From assembly GCA_050260515.1 (NCBI GenBank), contig JBLNCI010000002.1:1-64000 (forward strand): a stretch of DNA of 64,000 bases, read 5' to 3'. The notes under the pieces were generated by a model. The model searched no databases. It was not told the origin of the DNA and was given only the letters and a program-made list of their open reading frames with translations. Source of the stretch: DATJIG01 sp050260515. GTDB taxonomy: Bacteria > Pseudomonadota > Alphaproteobacteria > SMXQ01. Positions 26,099 through 35,338 of the stretch are shown here, piece by piece. The position numbers and the translations under genes are program-made. Position 1 is the first letter of the stretch, and each line of letters begins with the position of its first letter.

Positions 26099-26290
26099 GC
26101 GGAGAGCGGCGGCAAGGCGCTGCACCTGATGTTCGCCCGCGACGTGCTCGGGCGTCCGTTCAACGCGCCGCCGGAGATTCCGGCCGACCGCGCCAAGGTG
26201 CCGCGCGCCGCGTTCAACGACCCGGTCAAGGACCCGGCGCTCCTCGCCGATGCCGAGAAGGGCAAGATGGAGGCCTCCGTCTCGCCGCCG
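26099..26290 (+). pseudogene. Fragment of a TctC-like binding protein
   Basis: On the plus strand, GGKALHLMFARDVLGRPFNAPP continuing to ADRAKVPRAAFNDPVKDPALLADAEKGKMEASV matches the C-terminal quarter of the TctC-like family. The matching blocks are GRPF...PPGVPADRV and LRRAFDETMKDPxxLAEAEK. There is no N-terminus, start or signal peptide. It lies in the gap between two intact paralogues but on the opposite strand, so it is debris from an inverted, mostly lost copy. Confidence 0.7.
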
Positions 26291-26291
26291 A

Positions 26292-27335
26292 TCAATCGTT
26301 CGGCATCAACTGCCGCGCGGCCTGCTTCACGCTGTCCGGCAACGCATAGAGCTGCTTCACGATGCGCTCTATGTCCGCCCCGGGAATCGGGTCGAGCTCG
26401 AGGTTCTGTTTCTTCAACGCCTCGACGAAGCGTGGGTCGCTCATGGTCTTGACGAAGGCGGCGCGGATGGCCTCGACCCGCTCCTTCGGAACGTCCGGGC
26501 CCACGAACGACGGATACCCGGTCCCGGACGGGGCGCAGATCAGCTCCATGATCTGTCGATCCTCCTTCGACTTGGCGAAGTCGAGCGCCAGCGGGACCGA
26601 CGGCGGGATATCGTGCGCCTTCTCCAGTCCGAGCTGAACCAGCACGGACACGGTCCCATCCTTCACCCAGTCGGCCGAACGGCCGCTGTTGAGCGAACCC
26701 CAGGTGGTGCCGACCTTGCCCTGCACCTCGCCGCGCTCCATCGCGAGATCGACGTCGCCGACGCTCTTGTAGCCGCTCACGATCTTGAACTTGGTGCCGA
26801 CGAGGCGGTTGAGCATCGTCGGGTAGACGCCAGTGTCCTGCGCGAGCGTCGTCGCGCCGATCACCACTTCTTTCTTCTTCGCGTCTTCCAGCGTCCGAAC
26901 GTCCGTCGACTTGCTCCACACCGAGCCCACGGAGACCGTGCGCGCCGGGCTACCGATCCACTGGAACCGGTCCGGTTTGAAGGTCGCCTGCGGGCGGTTG
27001 AGCATCGGTGCCAGCATGAATCCTCGGGTGATGAAGCCCCAGGTCAGCCCGTCCTGCGGTGCGATCGCATAAATGTAGTTGGCGGCGACGATGCCGCCCG
27101 CGCCCGGCATGTTGCGAACCACGATGGTCGGATGGCCGGGAATGTAATCGGCGATGACCTGCGAGATGTTGCGCGGGTAGGCCCCAACGGCACCCGCGCT
27201 CTCGCCGGTGCCGATGATCATGTTGAGGACCTTGCCACGATAGAAATCCTCGACCGCGTCGGCGGACGCGGCCGAAGCCAACCCGCTCACGCCGATGATA
27301 AGAGCGAGCAGCCTCGCCGAAGTGCGCAACGACAT
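26292..27335 (-). CDS. TctC-like binding protein (paralogue 4)
   Basis: A 347-residue exported binding protein. The signal ends at GLASAASADA, then VEDFYRGKVLNMIIGTGESAGAVGAYPRNISQVIADYIPGHPTIVVRNMPGAGGIVAANYIYAI. The glycine loop is unusual (GTGESAGAVGAY instead of GPGGxYD), a likely ligand-pocket change. ATG 27335 has GAGGG upstream; a GTG at 27356 overlapping the stop of the hydantoinase B gene is the alternative. It is encoded immediately downstream of hydantoinase B, so it is probably the receptor for that enzyme's substrate. Confidence 0.9.
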   Translation of the reverse strand: MSLRTSARLLALIIGVSGLASAASADAVEDFYRGKVLNMIIGTGESAGAVGAYPRNISQVIADYIPGHPTIVVRNMPGAGGIVAANYIYAIAPQDGLTWGFITRGFMLAPMLNRPQATFKPDRFQWIGSPARTVSVGSVWSKSTDVRTLEDAKKKEVVIGATTLAQDTGVYPTMLNRLVGTKFKIVSGYKSVGDVDLAMERGEVQGKVGTTWGSLNSGRSADWVKDGTVSVLVQLGLEKAHDIPPSVPLALDFAKSKEDRQIMELICAPSGTGYPSFVGPDVPKERVEAIRAAFVKTMSDPRFVEALKKQNLELDPIPGADIERIVKQLYALPDSVKQAARQLMPND

Positions 27336-27352
27336 AACGTCTATCCCTCTGT

Positions 27353-29083
27353 TCACTTGGCGCGCCGACTCACTTTACGGTCCGCGCCGACGGTGACTCC
27401 GTAGTCCTGCTCCGCCGCCTCGCGCGAGATATAGCCACGGTCGAGGTCGCGCTGGATCGCGGAGAGCTCGCGCTCCTCGGGCGGGCCGTAGCCGCCGCCA
27501 CCCCCGGTCTCGAGCCACACCATATCGCCGGCGCCGAGCTTGTAGCCCTTGGCCTTGCAGACGATCTCGTCCTTGTCGGCGCCTTTCTTGCGCACGACGA
27601 CGCGACCCGACTTCGCCGGCTTGCCGCCGAGCACGCCCCACGGCGGGAACTTGGTGCGATCGAGGTTGGTCTGCAGGAAGCACGGCGTGGTGATCTGGTA
27701 GACCTTGCGGAAGCCGAGGCCGCCGCGGAACTTGCCCGGCCCCGCCGAGTCCTGGCGCAGCGTGAACTCGTGGATGCGGAACGGCATCAGCGATTCCTGC
27801 AGCTCGATCGGGATCAGCCGCGTGTCGCCGTGGGCCATAGTGCGGAACGGCCCGGCGCCGTCGTGGGTCTTGCACGCGCCCCAGCCGCCGTGGCCGCTGT
27901 CGTGGCCGTTGAAGTTCGAGCCGTCGGGCCGCTTGCCGTAGAGGCGGAAGCCCGAATGGGTCGCGAAATGCCCGCCGGTGACGCGATCCGGCAGCGCGCG
28001 CTCGAGCGCCTTGATGACGGTGTCGATCACCGTCGGGAACGGCATCGAGTAGTTGCCCATCGGCGCGTCGGGTGCAGCGCTCAGAATCTTGCCCGGCGGC
28101 AGATTGAGCTTCAGCGGGCGGAAGATGCCCTCGTTGGCCGGCTCGTCGGGCATGACGAGGTACTTGAACGCGACGCGCGCCGTCGTCACGCCGCCGCCGA
28201 AGTAGCCCGAGTTGATGCAGCCCGGCGCCTGCTCGGCGAGCCCCGAGTAGTCGACGGTCATCTCGTCCCCGGAGATCACGACCTTGACGTTGACCGGGAT
28301 CGGCGTGTCGTTGTCGCCGTCGTTGTCGAGGAAGGTCGACGCCTCGTAGGTGCCGTCGGGCAGCGCGCGGATGCGCTCGCGCGCCGCCGCCTCGCCCTGG
28401 TCTAGGATCGTCGTCACCGAGCTGTTGAAGGTCTCGATGCCGTACTTCTCCACGAGCGCCGTAGTCTGGTCGCGGCCGAGGAGACAGCCCGCGAGCTGCG
28501 CCGCGATGTCGCCCATCAGCTCGACCGGCAGCCGGCTGTTGTTCTCGATGATGCGGTAGACCTCCTCGATCGGCTCGCCCTTCGACCAGATCTTGATCGA
28601 GCGGAGCTGGAGGCCTTCCTCGAAGATGTCACGGGTGCGCGGCGTCGAGCCGCCGATGTCGATCCAGTGGACGTTGACGGCGAAGAAGCCGATCAGCGTG
28701 CGGTCGGCGCCGACGCGGATCGGCGTGTACATCACCGTGTTGTTGAGGTGCTGGCCCTGGACCGCGGCGTGGTTGCAGACCAGCACGTCGCCGTGCAACA
28801 GCCGGTCCTTGCCGTAGATCTTGAGGCCGTCGCGGACGCCGGTGCCGACCGAATCGGCGACGAACGGCGGCATGCCGCCCGTGGACTGGGCGATGAGCTG
28901 GCCGTCGGCGTCGGTGATGCCGACGGCGAAGTCCTTGTACTCGTAGATGTACGGGCTGAACGCCGTGCGGGTGATGTTGGCGTCGATCTGGTTGCAGATC
29001 GAGATGATGCCGTAGCGGATCACCTCGAGCGTGATCGGATCGACCGATGCCCGTGCCGCCTTGGCTGCCGTGAGCGCGTCCAT
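27353..29083 (-). CDS. hyuB: Hydantoinase B/oxoprolinase family protein (copy 1)
   Basis: A 576-residue hydantoinase B (N-methylhydantoinase beta / acetophenone carboxylase) subunit. Family blocks are DPITLEVIRYGIISICNQIDANITRTAFSPYIYEYKDFAVGI at the start, GDVLVCNHAAVQGQHLNNTVMYTPI, the NSGYFGGGVTTARVAFKYL region and the Gly-rich DSGHGGWGACKTHDG. HyuB needs a HyuA partner to hydrolyse or carboxylate with ATP. Only one HyuA is in the window for two HyuB proteins, so the subunits may be exchanged. TctC-like genes flank it on both sides. Confidence 0.92.
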   Translation of the reverse strand: MDALTAAKAARASVDPITLEVIRYGIISICNQIDANITRTAFSPYIYEYKDFAVGITDADGQLIAQSTGGMPPFVADSVGTGVRDGLKIYGKDRLLHGDVLVCNHAAVQGQHLNNTVMYTPIRVGADRTLIGFFAVNVHWIDIGGSTPRTRDIFEEGLQLRSIKIWSKGEPIEEVYRIIENNSRLPVELMGDIAAQLAGCLLGRDQTTALVEKYGIETFNSSVTTILDQGEAAARERIRALPDGTYEASTFLDNDGDNDTPIPVNVKVVISGDEMTVDYSGLAEQAPGCINSGYFGGGVTTARVAFKYLVMPDEPANEGIFRPLKLNLPPGKILSAAPDAPMGNYSMPFPTVIDTVIKALERALPDRVTGGHFATHSGFRLYGKRPDGSNFNGHDSGHGGWGACKTHDGAGPFRTMAHGDTRLIPIELQESLMPFRIHEFTLRQDSAGPGKFRGGLGFRKVYQITTPCFLQTNLDRTKFPPWGVLGGKPAKSGRVVVRKKGADKDEIVCKAKGYKLGAGDMVWLETGGGGGYGPPEERELSAIQRDLDRGYISREAAEQDYGVTVGADRKVSRRAK

Positions 29084-29123
29084 ATGCGATGACTCGTTCG
29101 GGTTGTGAATGGGCGGCGCGGAA

Positions 29124-30161
29124 CTAGCGTGGCGGCGGCTGGATGACTTCGTTCATCTTGGCGACGACCTCGCGCGGCATCGCCACCAGCTCGGCGACGA
29201 TCTTGTCGAGCTCGGCGCCGGGCAGCGGATCGACATCGGTCTCGCGCTTCTTCGCCTCGGCGATGAACTCGGGATCCTTGACCACGGCCTCGAACGCCTG
29301 ACGGAGCGCCGCGAGCCGGTCGGCCGGGACGCCCGGCGTCGTCGCGACGGCGTAGCCGATGCTGAGCGTGCCGCCGAACAGCTTCATGACGTTGCGGTCG
29401 AGGTCGTTGCTCGCAAGCTCGACGATGGTCGGCACGTCCGGGAGCGAGCGGTGACGCGTCAGGCTGATGGTGTAGATCGGCCGCACGGTCTTGTTGGCGA
29501 CCCAGTCGGGCTTCGACACCGGGAAGTAGTCCCACACCAGGCTGCCGATGCCCTGGACCTCGCCGCGCTCCATGGCGAGGATCTCCGTCGCCATGGATTC
29601 GTAGCCGCGCACCACGTTGAACTTGGTGCCGACCAGTCGGTTGAGCGCCCACGGGATCTGCGCCGCGTAGCCGCTCGCGCCGGCGGCGCCGAACACCACT
29701 TCCTTGCTCTTGGCCTCCTCGACCGTGAGCGCGGGTGCCGTGTGCCACACGACGCCGACCGTCACCACCTCGCCGACGCGGCCGAGCCACTTGAACTCGT
29801 GCGGCTCGTACTTGGCATTGGGATCGGTGATCTTGTTGAGCACCACCGTCGGCTGCACGAACGCGAGCGAGGTGCCGTCGCGCTGCATCACGTTGTAGAA
29901 GTACTCGGTGGCGCGGACGCTGGAGGCGCCGGGCATGTTGCGCGGCACGATGGTCGGGTTCCCGGGGATGTGGCGCTGCAGGAACTGGCCCACCAGCCGG
30001 CCGACGAGATCGTAGCTCGCGCCCTCGCCCGAGCCGATCACCAGGTTGATGTTCTTGCCCTTGTAGAAGTCGGCGACGGCGTCGGCCGAGGCGTCGGCGG
30101 CGCCGAGCGCCAGCACGGCGGCAGCCGCGACGCAACGCATCACGGTGGATCTGACGTTCAT
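29124..30161 (-). CDS. TctC-like binding protein (paralogue 5)
   Basis: A 345-residue exported binding protein with signal VMRCVAAAAVLALGAADASADA, then VADFYKGKNINLVIGSGEGASYDLVGRLVGQFLQRHIPGNPTIVPRNMPGASSVRATEYF. C-terminal TPGVPADRLAALRQAFEAVVKDPEF is typical. GGGAGATAAGCC precedes the ATG, within 3 bases of the stop of hydantoinase B copy 2. It lies between the two hydantoinase B genes, so it is very likely co-expressed and functionally linked with them. Confidence 0.9.
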   Translation of the reverse strand: MNVRSTVMRCVAAAAVLALGAADASADAVADFYKGKNINLVIGSGEGASYDLVGRLVGQFLQRHIPGNPTIVPRNMPGASSVRATEYFYNVMQRDGTSLAFVQPTVVLNKITDPNAKYEPHEFKWLGRVGEVVTVGVVWHTAPALTVEEAKSKEVVFGAAGASGYAAQIPWALNRLVGTKFNVVRGYESMATEILAMERGEVQGIGSLVWDYFPVSKPDWVANKTVRPIYTISLTRHRSLPDVPTIVELASNDLDRNVMKLFGGTLSIGYAVATTPGVPADRLAALRQAFEAVVKDPEFIAEAKKRETDVDPLPGAELDKIVAELVAMPREVVAKMNEVIQPPPR

Positions 30162-30164
30162 GGC

Positions 30165-31889
30165 TTATCTCCCAACCAGCACGGCGGCGTCGAACGACAC
30201 GCCATAATCCTCGGCGGCGGCCGCGGGCGACACGTAGCCGCGCACCACGTCGCGCCTGACGAGATCGCGCGCGCGGCTCGACGGCGGCCCGTAGCCGCCC
30301 CCGCCCGCGATCTCGACGTGAATGACGTCGCCCTCTTTCAGGGCGTAGCCTTTCGTCTTGTAGACCACCTCGGCGTTGGCCGATCCCGCCTTGCGGATCG
30401 AGACCCAGCCCGGCCTGCCGTCACGGCCGCCGCGCACGCCCCACGGCGGATGCTTCACTCGGTCGAAATCGACGCGCAGCGTGCAGCCGCCGGTCATGCG
30501 GTAGGTCTTGCGGTAGCCAAGCCCGCCGCGGAAGGTGCCCGCGCCGCCGGAGTCCGGGCGGAGCGCGAATTCCTCGACGGTGAAGGGATAAAGCGCTTCC
30601 AGGAGCTCGACCGGGATGGTCTGGGTGTTGCCGTGGGCCATGGTGCGGAACGGCCCGTCGCCGTCCTGCCGCGCGCCCGCACCCCAGCCGCCGTGCCCGG
30701 CGTCGATGCAGTCGAAGCCCGAGCCATCGCGCCGCTTGCCGATGAAGCGGACCACCGCGAAGTTGCCGAAGTGCCCGCCGACCACGCGCTCAGGGAGCGC
30801 GTTCTCGAACGCCTTGATGACGGCGTCGATCACGGTCGGGAACGAGCGCGAGTAGTTGCCCATCGGCGCGTCGGCCGCGGCGCTCAGGATCCTGCCCGGC
30901 GGCAGCACCAGCTTGATCGGCCGGAACGTCCCCTCGTTGGCGGGCTCGTCGGCGCCGAGCAGGTACTTGAAGGCGACCCGCGCCGTCGTCCGCCCTCCGC
31001 CGTAGTAGCCGGCGTTGATGCAGCCCGCCACTTGCCCTGCGATCCCCGAGTAGTCGACCGTCAGCTCGTCGCCGGCGACCACCACCTTGACGCGGATCGG
31101 CAGCGGCGTGTCGTTCTCGCCGTCACTGTCGAGGAACGTCTCGGCCTCGTAGGCGCCGTCGGGGATGCCGCGGATGAACGCGCGCGCCGCCGCCTCGGAC
31201 TGGTCGAGGATGACCTCGACCGCCCGGCGGAAGCAGTCGGCTCCGTACTTGTCGGCGAGCGCCGCGACCGAGTCGCGCCCGAGCAGGCATCCCGAGATCT
31301 GCGCCGCGATGTCCCCCATCAGCTCCTCGGGGTATCGCGTGTTGTTCTCGATAATGCGGACGATCTCCTCGATCGGCTCGCCCTTCGACCACAGCTTCAC
31401 CGACCGGAGCTGGAGCCCTTCCTCAAAGATGTCGCGGGAGCGCGGCACCGAACCGCCGATGTCGATCCAGTGCATGTTGATGGCGAAGAACCCGATCAGC
31501 GTCTCGCGCCGCGGGCCGACGCGGATCGGCGTGTACATCACCGTGTTGTTGAGATGCTGGCCCTGCACCGCCGCGTGGTTGCAGACGACGATGTCGCCGT
31601 GATGCAGGCGATCCTTGCCGTAGACCTCGAGGCCGTCGCGCACCGCCATGCCGACCGAGTCGGCGACGAACGGCGGCATGCCGTCGGTGTTCTGGGCGAT
31701 CAGCTCGCCGTCGGGACCGGCGATGCCGACGGCAAAGTCCTTGTACTCGTAGATGTACGGGCTGAAGGCCGTCCGCATGATGTTGGCGTCGATCTGATCG
31801 GCGATCGCGATCACGCCGTGGCGGATCACCTCCAGCGTGATCGGATCGATCTCGGTCGTGCCGCCCGTCAGGGACCGCGTATCGTCCAC
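30165..31889 (-). CDS. hyuB: Hydantoinase B/oxoprolinase family protein (copy 2)
   Basis: A 574-residue HyuB-type subunit, closely similar to copy 1 along its whole length (IDPITLEVIRHGVIAIADQIDANIMRTAFSPYIYEYKDFAVGI; NAGYYGGGRTTARVAFKYLL; DAGHGGWGAGARQDGDG). The GTG start at 31889 has GGAGG 10 bases upstream, inside the end of the hydantoinase A gene 7 bases away. The A-B order with minimal spacing makes this copy the primary partner of the HyuA subunit. Local differences from copy 1 near GPRRETLIGF and the C-terminus suggest diverged substrates. Confidence 0.92.
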   Translation of the reverse strand: MDDTRSLTGGTTEIDPITLEVIRHGVIAIADQIDANIMRTAFSPYIYEYKDFAVGIAGPDGELIAQNTDGMPPFVADSVGMAVRDGLEVYGKDRLHHGDIVVCNHAAVQGQHLNNTVMYTPIRVGPRRETLIGFFAINMHWIDIGGSVPRSRDIFEEGLQLRSVKLWSKGEPIEEIVRIIENNTRYPEELMGDIAAQISGCLLGRDSVAALADKYGADCFRRAVEVILDQSEAAARAFIRGIPDGAYEAETFLDSDGENDTPLPIRVKVVVAGDELTVDYSGIAGQVAGCINAGYYGGGRTTARVAFKYLLGADEPANEGTFRPIKLVLPPGRILSAAADAPMGNYSRSFPTVIDAVIKAFENALPERVVGGHFGNFAVVRFIGKRRDGSGFDCIDAGHGGWGAGARQDGDGPFRTMAHGNTQTIPVELLEALYPFTVEEFALRPDSGGAGTFRGGLGYRKTYRMTGGCTLRVDFDRVKHPPWGVRGGRDGRPGWVSIRKAGSANAEVVYKTKGYALKEGDVIHVEIAGGGGYGPPSSRARDLVRRDVVRGYVSPAAAAEDYGVSFDAAVLVGR

Positions 31890-31896
31890 GTCCCGC

Positions 31897-33945
31897 CTAC
31901 CTCCGGCAATCGATGCGGATCTCGTGCATCGGCCCGATCTCGAACGAATCGCCCGGGGCGACCAGCGTGGTCGAGCCGTACTCCTCGATCACCGCCGGGC
32001 CCTGGGCCTTGAAGCCGGGCTTCAGCGAGGCACGGTCGAAGACCGCGGACTCGGCCCAGCCGCCCTGGGCGCCGAAGTAGACCTGGCGCTTGCCGACGGG
32101 CGCCGCGGTCGCGGCGATCTGCGGCAGCTTGGCGAGGTCGGGGCGCTTTTGGCGCGCGAAGGCCGACAGATGCAGCGCCTGGATCTCGCTCGCGGCGCGG
32201 GCGTCGGCATGGCCGTAGCGGCGCTTGTAGTCGCGCTCGAACGCGGCCTTGATCGCCGCCGGATCCGAGAGGCCCGACACCGGCACCTTGATGCTGTGGT
32301 TCTGGCCGACGTAGCGCATCTCGGCATGGCGCTCGTAGAACACGTCGGAGGCGCCGAACTCGTTGGCGAGATCGCCGGCCGCCTCGCGCTCCATGGCAGC
32401 GAACGTCTCCTGCATCGCCTTGACGGATTCGTCGCCAAGCCTGGCGGTGAAGGTCTTGGAGGCATCGATGCGGGCGTCGGCGAGCAGCATGCCGACGGCC
32501 GAGAAATTGCCGGGCGCCGGCGGGATCACCAGCGTCGGGATGTTCAGCTCGTGCGCGAGCGCGCTGCCGTGCAGCGGGCCGCCGCCGCCGTAGCTGAACA
32601 GGATGAAGTCGCGCGGATCGAGGCCGTGCTCGACCGAGACCTGGCGGATCGCGCCGGCCATGATCACCGTCGCGATATTGAGGATGCCGTCCGCCATCTT
32701 GACGAGACCGTCGCGCCCCGAGTAGCCGAGCGGCTCGGCGATACGCTCGGCGATCGCCCGCTCCGCCCCGGCGATGTCGAGCTTGAGTTCGCCGCCGAGG
32801 AACTTCTCGGCGTTGATCCGCCCCAGCACGAGATTGGCGTCGGTGACCGTCGGCTCCTTGCCGCCGCGGCCGTAACACACCGGACCCGGCGTCGAGCCCG
32901 CGCTCTGCGGACCAACGTGGAGGCGCTTCTGGCCGTCGAGCCAGGCGATGGAGCCGCCGCCGGACCCGACCTCGACGATGTCGATCACCGGCGAGCGGAT
33001 CGGGAATCCGTGGACGTAGCCGTTGGCGTAGTAGATCGACTCGACCGAGAAGCGGCCGTTCTCGACCAGCGCGCACTTCGCGGTCGTGCCGCCCATGTCG
33101 AAGGCGACGACGTTCTTGAAGCCGAGCGCCTCGGCGTAGGCGCCGGCGCCGATGCAGCCGCCGATCGGGCCCGATTCGACGAGGCCGATCGGCTGACGGC
33201 AGGTGCGGTCGACCGACAGCAGGCCGCCGTTCGATCCCATCATGAACAGGGAGCCCTTGAAGCCCCTCTGCTCCATGTCCGACTCGAGCCGGCGGATGTA
33301 GGCGTTGACCTGCGGGCCGACGAAGGCGTTCGCAGCGACCGTCGAGGTACGCTCGTACTCGTACCACTGGCGGGTGAGCTCGGTGCTGTGCGTCACGTAC
33401 GCGCCGGGGAGCAACGCCTTGAGGCGTTCGGCGGCGGCCTCCTCGTGGGCGGGGTTGGCGTAGGAGTTCATGAAGAACACCGCGACGGCTTCGACCTTCA
33501 GCGCCTTGAGCCGCTCGGCGACTTCGTCCACCGCCGCCATGTCGAGCGGCGTGATGACCTTGCCGGTGCTGTCGATGCGCTCCGGCACCTCGAGGCGTAG
33601 CTCGCGCGGGATCAGCGGCTCGCCGCGCTGGTAGTGGAGATCGAACGGGTCCGGACGGTTGGCGCGCGCGATCTCGAGGACGTCGCGGAAGCCTTGCGTC
33701 GTGACCAGCGCGGCGCGGGCGCCCTTGCGCTGGATGTAGGCGTTGATGACCAGTGTCGTCCCGTGATTCAGGAACGTCGCCTGGTCGGGACGGATCTTCG
33801 CCTTGCCGAAGCAGTCGAGGATGCCCTCGACGAAATTGCCGTAGGTCGTCGGGCTCTTGGTGTAGGCGACCTGATGGCTGTCGTGATCGTAGGCGACGAG
33901 GTCGGTGAAGGTTCCGCCGATATCGACGGCAACGACGTAGGACAT
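31897..33945 (-). CDS. hyuA: Hydantoinase A/oxoprolinase family protein
   Basis: A 682-residue ATP-binding subunit of the N-methylhydantoinase / 5-oxoprolinase / acetone carboxylase family. The ASKHA phosphate motif is VVAVDIGGTFTDLVAYD at 4-20; LNHGTTLVINAYIQRKGARAALVTTQGF follows. The second ATP motif is VAFDMGGTTAKCALVENG near 282. The C-terminal domain has FSYGGGGPLHGSALAHEL and PPAPGNFSAVGMLLAD. It couples ATP hydrolysis to opening or carboxylating a cyclic amide or ketone with HyuB. GGGAG lies 6 bases before the ATG. No biotin or carboxylase gamma subunit is present, which favours a hydantoinase-like amidohydrolase over a carboxylase. Confidence 0.93.
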   Translation of the reverse strand: MSYVVAVDIGGTFTDLVAYDHDSHQVAYTKSPTTYGNFVEGILDCFGKAKIRPDQATFLNHGTTLVINAYIQRKGARAALVTTQGFRDVLEIARANRPDPFDLHYQRGEPLIPRELRLEVPERIDSTGKVITPLDMAAVDEVAERLKALKVEAVAVFFMNSYANPAHEEAAAERLKALLPGAYVTHSTELTRQWYEYERTSTVAANAFVGPQVNAYIRRLESDMEQRGFKGSLFMMGSNGGLLSVDRTCRQPIGLVESGPIGGCIGAGAYAEALGFKNVVAFDMGGTTAKCALVENGRFSVESIYYANGYVHGFPIRSPVIDIVEVGSGGGSIAWLDGQKRLHVGPQSAGSTPGPVCYGRGGKEPTVTDANLVLGRINAEKFLGGELKLDIAGAERAIAERIAEPLGYSGRDGLVKMADGILNIATVIMAGAIRQVSVEHGLDPRDFILFSYGGGGPLHGSALAHELNIPTLVIPPAPGNFSAVGMLLADARIDASKTFTARLGDESVKAMQETFAAMEREAAGDLANEFGASDVFYERHAEMRYVGQNHSIKVPVSGLSDPAAIKAAFERDYKRRYGHADARAASEIQALHLSAFARQKRPDLAKLPQIAATAAPVGKRQVYFGAQGGWAESAVFDRASLKPGFKAQGPAVIEEYGSTTLVAPGDSFEIGPMHEIRIDCRR

Positions 33946-34039
33946 GGGAACTCCCGGAATCACCGGCGCGCCGCGCGCGGCCGGATCAGGGCCGAATGAT
34001 GATCGGGCCGGAAGGGGGAGAAAAGACCAATTTTTAGGT

Positions 34040-34423
34040 CTATTTCGCCCGGCGCGGCGCGACGCCGAGGATGTCCGGGAGCTCGAGGTAGCCGTCGACC
34101 ATCGCCTGGTACTCGGCGACGCACTGACGCGAGGGCGTGACCAGGCGCTTGCGGGCATCGTCGGGCGCGGGACGGATCTGGAAGTAGCCGCGCGCCTGGG
34201 CGGCGACGATGATGCGCCGCGCCGTCTCCTTCGAGCAGCGGACCTCGGTGATGCATTCCTGGATCGTCGGCGGCTTGCCGACGTAGTGGCCGCGCATCAC
34301 CGTCGACCAGATCACCGTGTGGTCGCGGGTCAGGCGGAAAAAGCGGACGCTGCGGCCCTTGCCGGTGCGGTGCGTCGACAGCCGCCACTCGGCGAAGGCG
34401 CGGTAGCGGTCGTCGACTGCCAT
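34040..34423 (-). CDS. Winged-helix (MarR-like) transcriptional regulator
   Basis: A 127-residue protein. A winged helix-turn-helix is visible in GKPPTIQECITEVRCSKETARRIIVAAQARGYFQIRPAPDDARKRLVTPS (about 47-96), with the DDARKR wing typical of MarR-type regulators; a short C-terminal helix would help dimerise. It sits inside the catabolic series between hydantoinase A and a TauD-type dioxygenase on the same strand, so it most likely controls these genes in response to a pathway compound. No operator could be assigned. Confidence 0.8.
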   Translation of the reverse strand: MAVDDRYRAFAEWRLSTHRTGKGRSVRFFRLTRDHTVIWSTVMRGHYVGKPPTIQECITEVRCSKETARRIIVAAQARGYFQIRPAPDDARKRLVTPSRQCVAEYQAMVDGYLELPDILGVAPRRAK

Positions 34424-34468
34424 GTCAGGGTGTGCCCTTCATCAGCACGAAGCCTCCGCGGAGAGACT

Positions 34469-35320
34469 CTACGCCTGGACGACGACGCGGCGGAGGAGCC
34501 GCCGCTCCTTGTCGCTGAAGTCGGTGCGGGCGTGCAGCGTGCAGCGGTTATCCCACAGGATGAGATCGCCGACCCGCCACTTGTGGCCGTAGATGTACTT
34601 GGGCTGCTCGATGTGGTCGAACACCGCATCCAGCAGCGACCGGCTCTCGTCGTCGGGCATGCCTTCGACGTTCCACGTCATCAGCCGGTTCACGTAGAGC
34701 GCCTTGCGGCCGCTGTCCGGGTGCATCCGCACCATCGGATGGCTGGCGTGGGGATGGACGTTGAAGTCGGGCTTGTTGCCGTCGCGGGTCGTGGAGCCGT
34801 AGAGGAACACGTTGACGGCGGTCCGGCCGTCGACCCGCGCCTTGAGGTCGGACGGCAGCTCGTCGTAGGCCTTGTACATGTTGAGGAACAGCGTGTCGCC
34901 GCCCTGCGACGGAATCTCGATCGCGTACAGGAACGTGCCCTTCGGCGGCTTCGGGATGTAGCACATGTCCGAGTGGAACTGCATCTCGCCGTCCGGCAGC
35001 GAGCCGATCAGCTTGCCGTTCTCGCGGATGTTCGAGACCAGCATGATCTCGGGGTACCTGCTGGTCTCGTTGCGCATCTCCTTCGGCCGCGGCCGCGACT
35101 GCAGCTCCCCGAACAGCCGCGCGAACCGCACCTGATCCTCCTCGGACAGGTTCTGGTCGCGGAACAGGAGCACGAGGTGCTCCTTCCACGCCTGCTTGAT
35201 CGCCTCGGCGGTCGCGTCGTCGAGGGGCCGGCTCAGGTCGACGCCCTGGATCTCGGCGCCGAGCGCGGGCGAGAGCGGTCGGACCTTCATGCCGGTGGCG
35301 GTGCTCGTGGCGATGCTCAT
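34469..35320 (-). CDS. TauD/TfdA-family dioxygenase (copy 1)
   Basis: A 283-residue non-heme Fe(II)/2-oxoglutarate dioxygenase. The iron triad is H116 and D118 (in MQFHSDMCY) and H263 (in CTLHARTDF). The 2-oxoglutarate Arg is in RRLLRR near 273-278. TauD/TfdA enzymes hydroxylate sulfonates, aryloxyacetates or alkyl compounds. The sequence (LSEEDQVRFARLFGELQSRPRPKEMRNETS...) is closer to uncharacterised TfdA-like proteins than to taurine dioxygenase. It is 18 bases downstream of the GMC oxidoreductase gene, so the two oxidations may be sequential. Confidence 0.9.
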   Translation of the reverse strand: MSIATSTATGMKVRPLSPALGAEIQGVDLSRPLDDATAEAIKQAWKEHLVLLFRDQNLSEEDQVRFARLFGELQSRPRPKEMRNETSRYPEIMLVSNIRENGKLIGSLPDGEMQFHSDMCYIPKPPKGTFLYAIEIPSQGGDTLFLNMYKAYDELPSDLKARVDGRTAVNVFLYGSTTRDGNKPDFNVHPHASHPMVRMHPDSGRKALYVNRLMTWNVEGMPDDESRSLLDAVFDHIEQPKYIYGHKWRVGDLILWDNRCTLHARTDFSDKERRLLRRVVVQA

Positions 35321-35338
35321 GGTGTCACCTCGCGATGG

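Noticed and set aside
29109..32012. 967-residue plus-strand frame antisense to hydantoinase and TctC-like genes
   Set aside because: Shadow frame with no domain pattern; the opposite strand encodes intact families.
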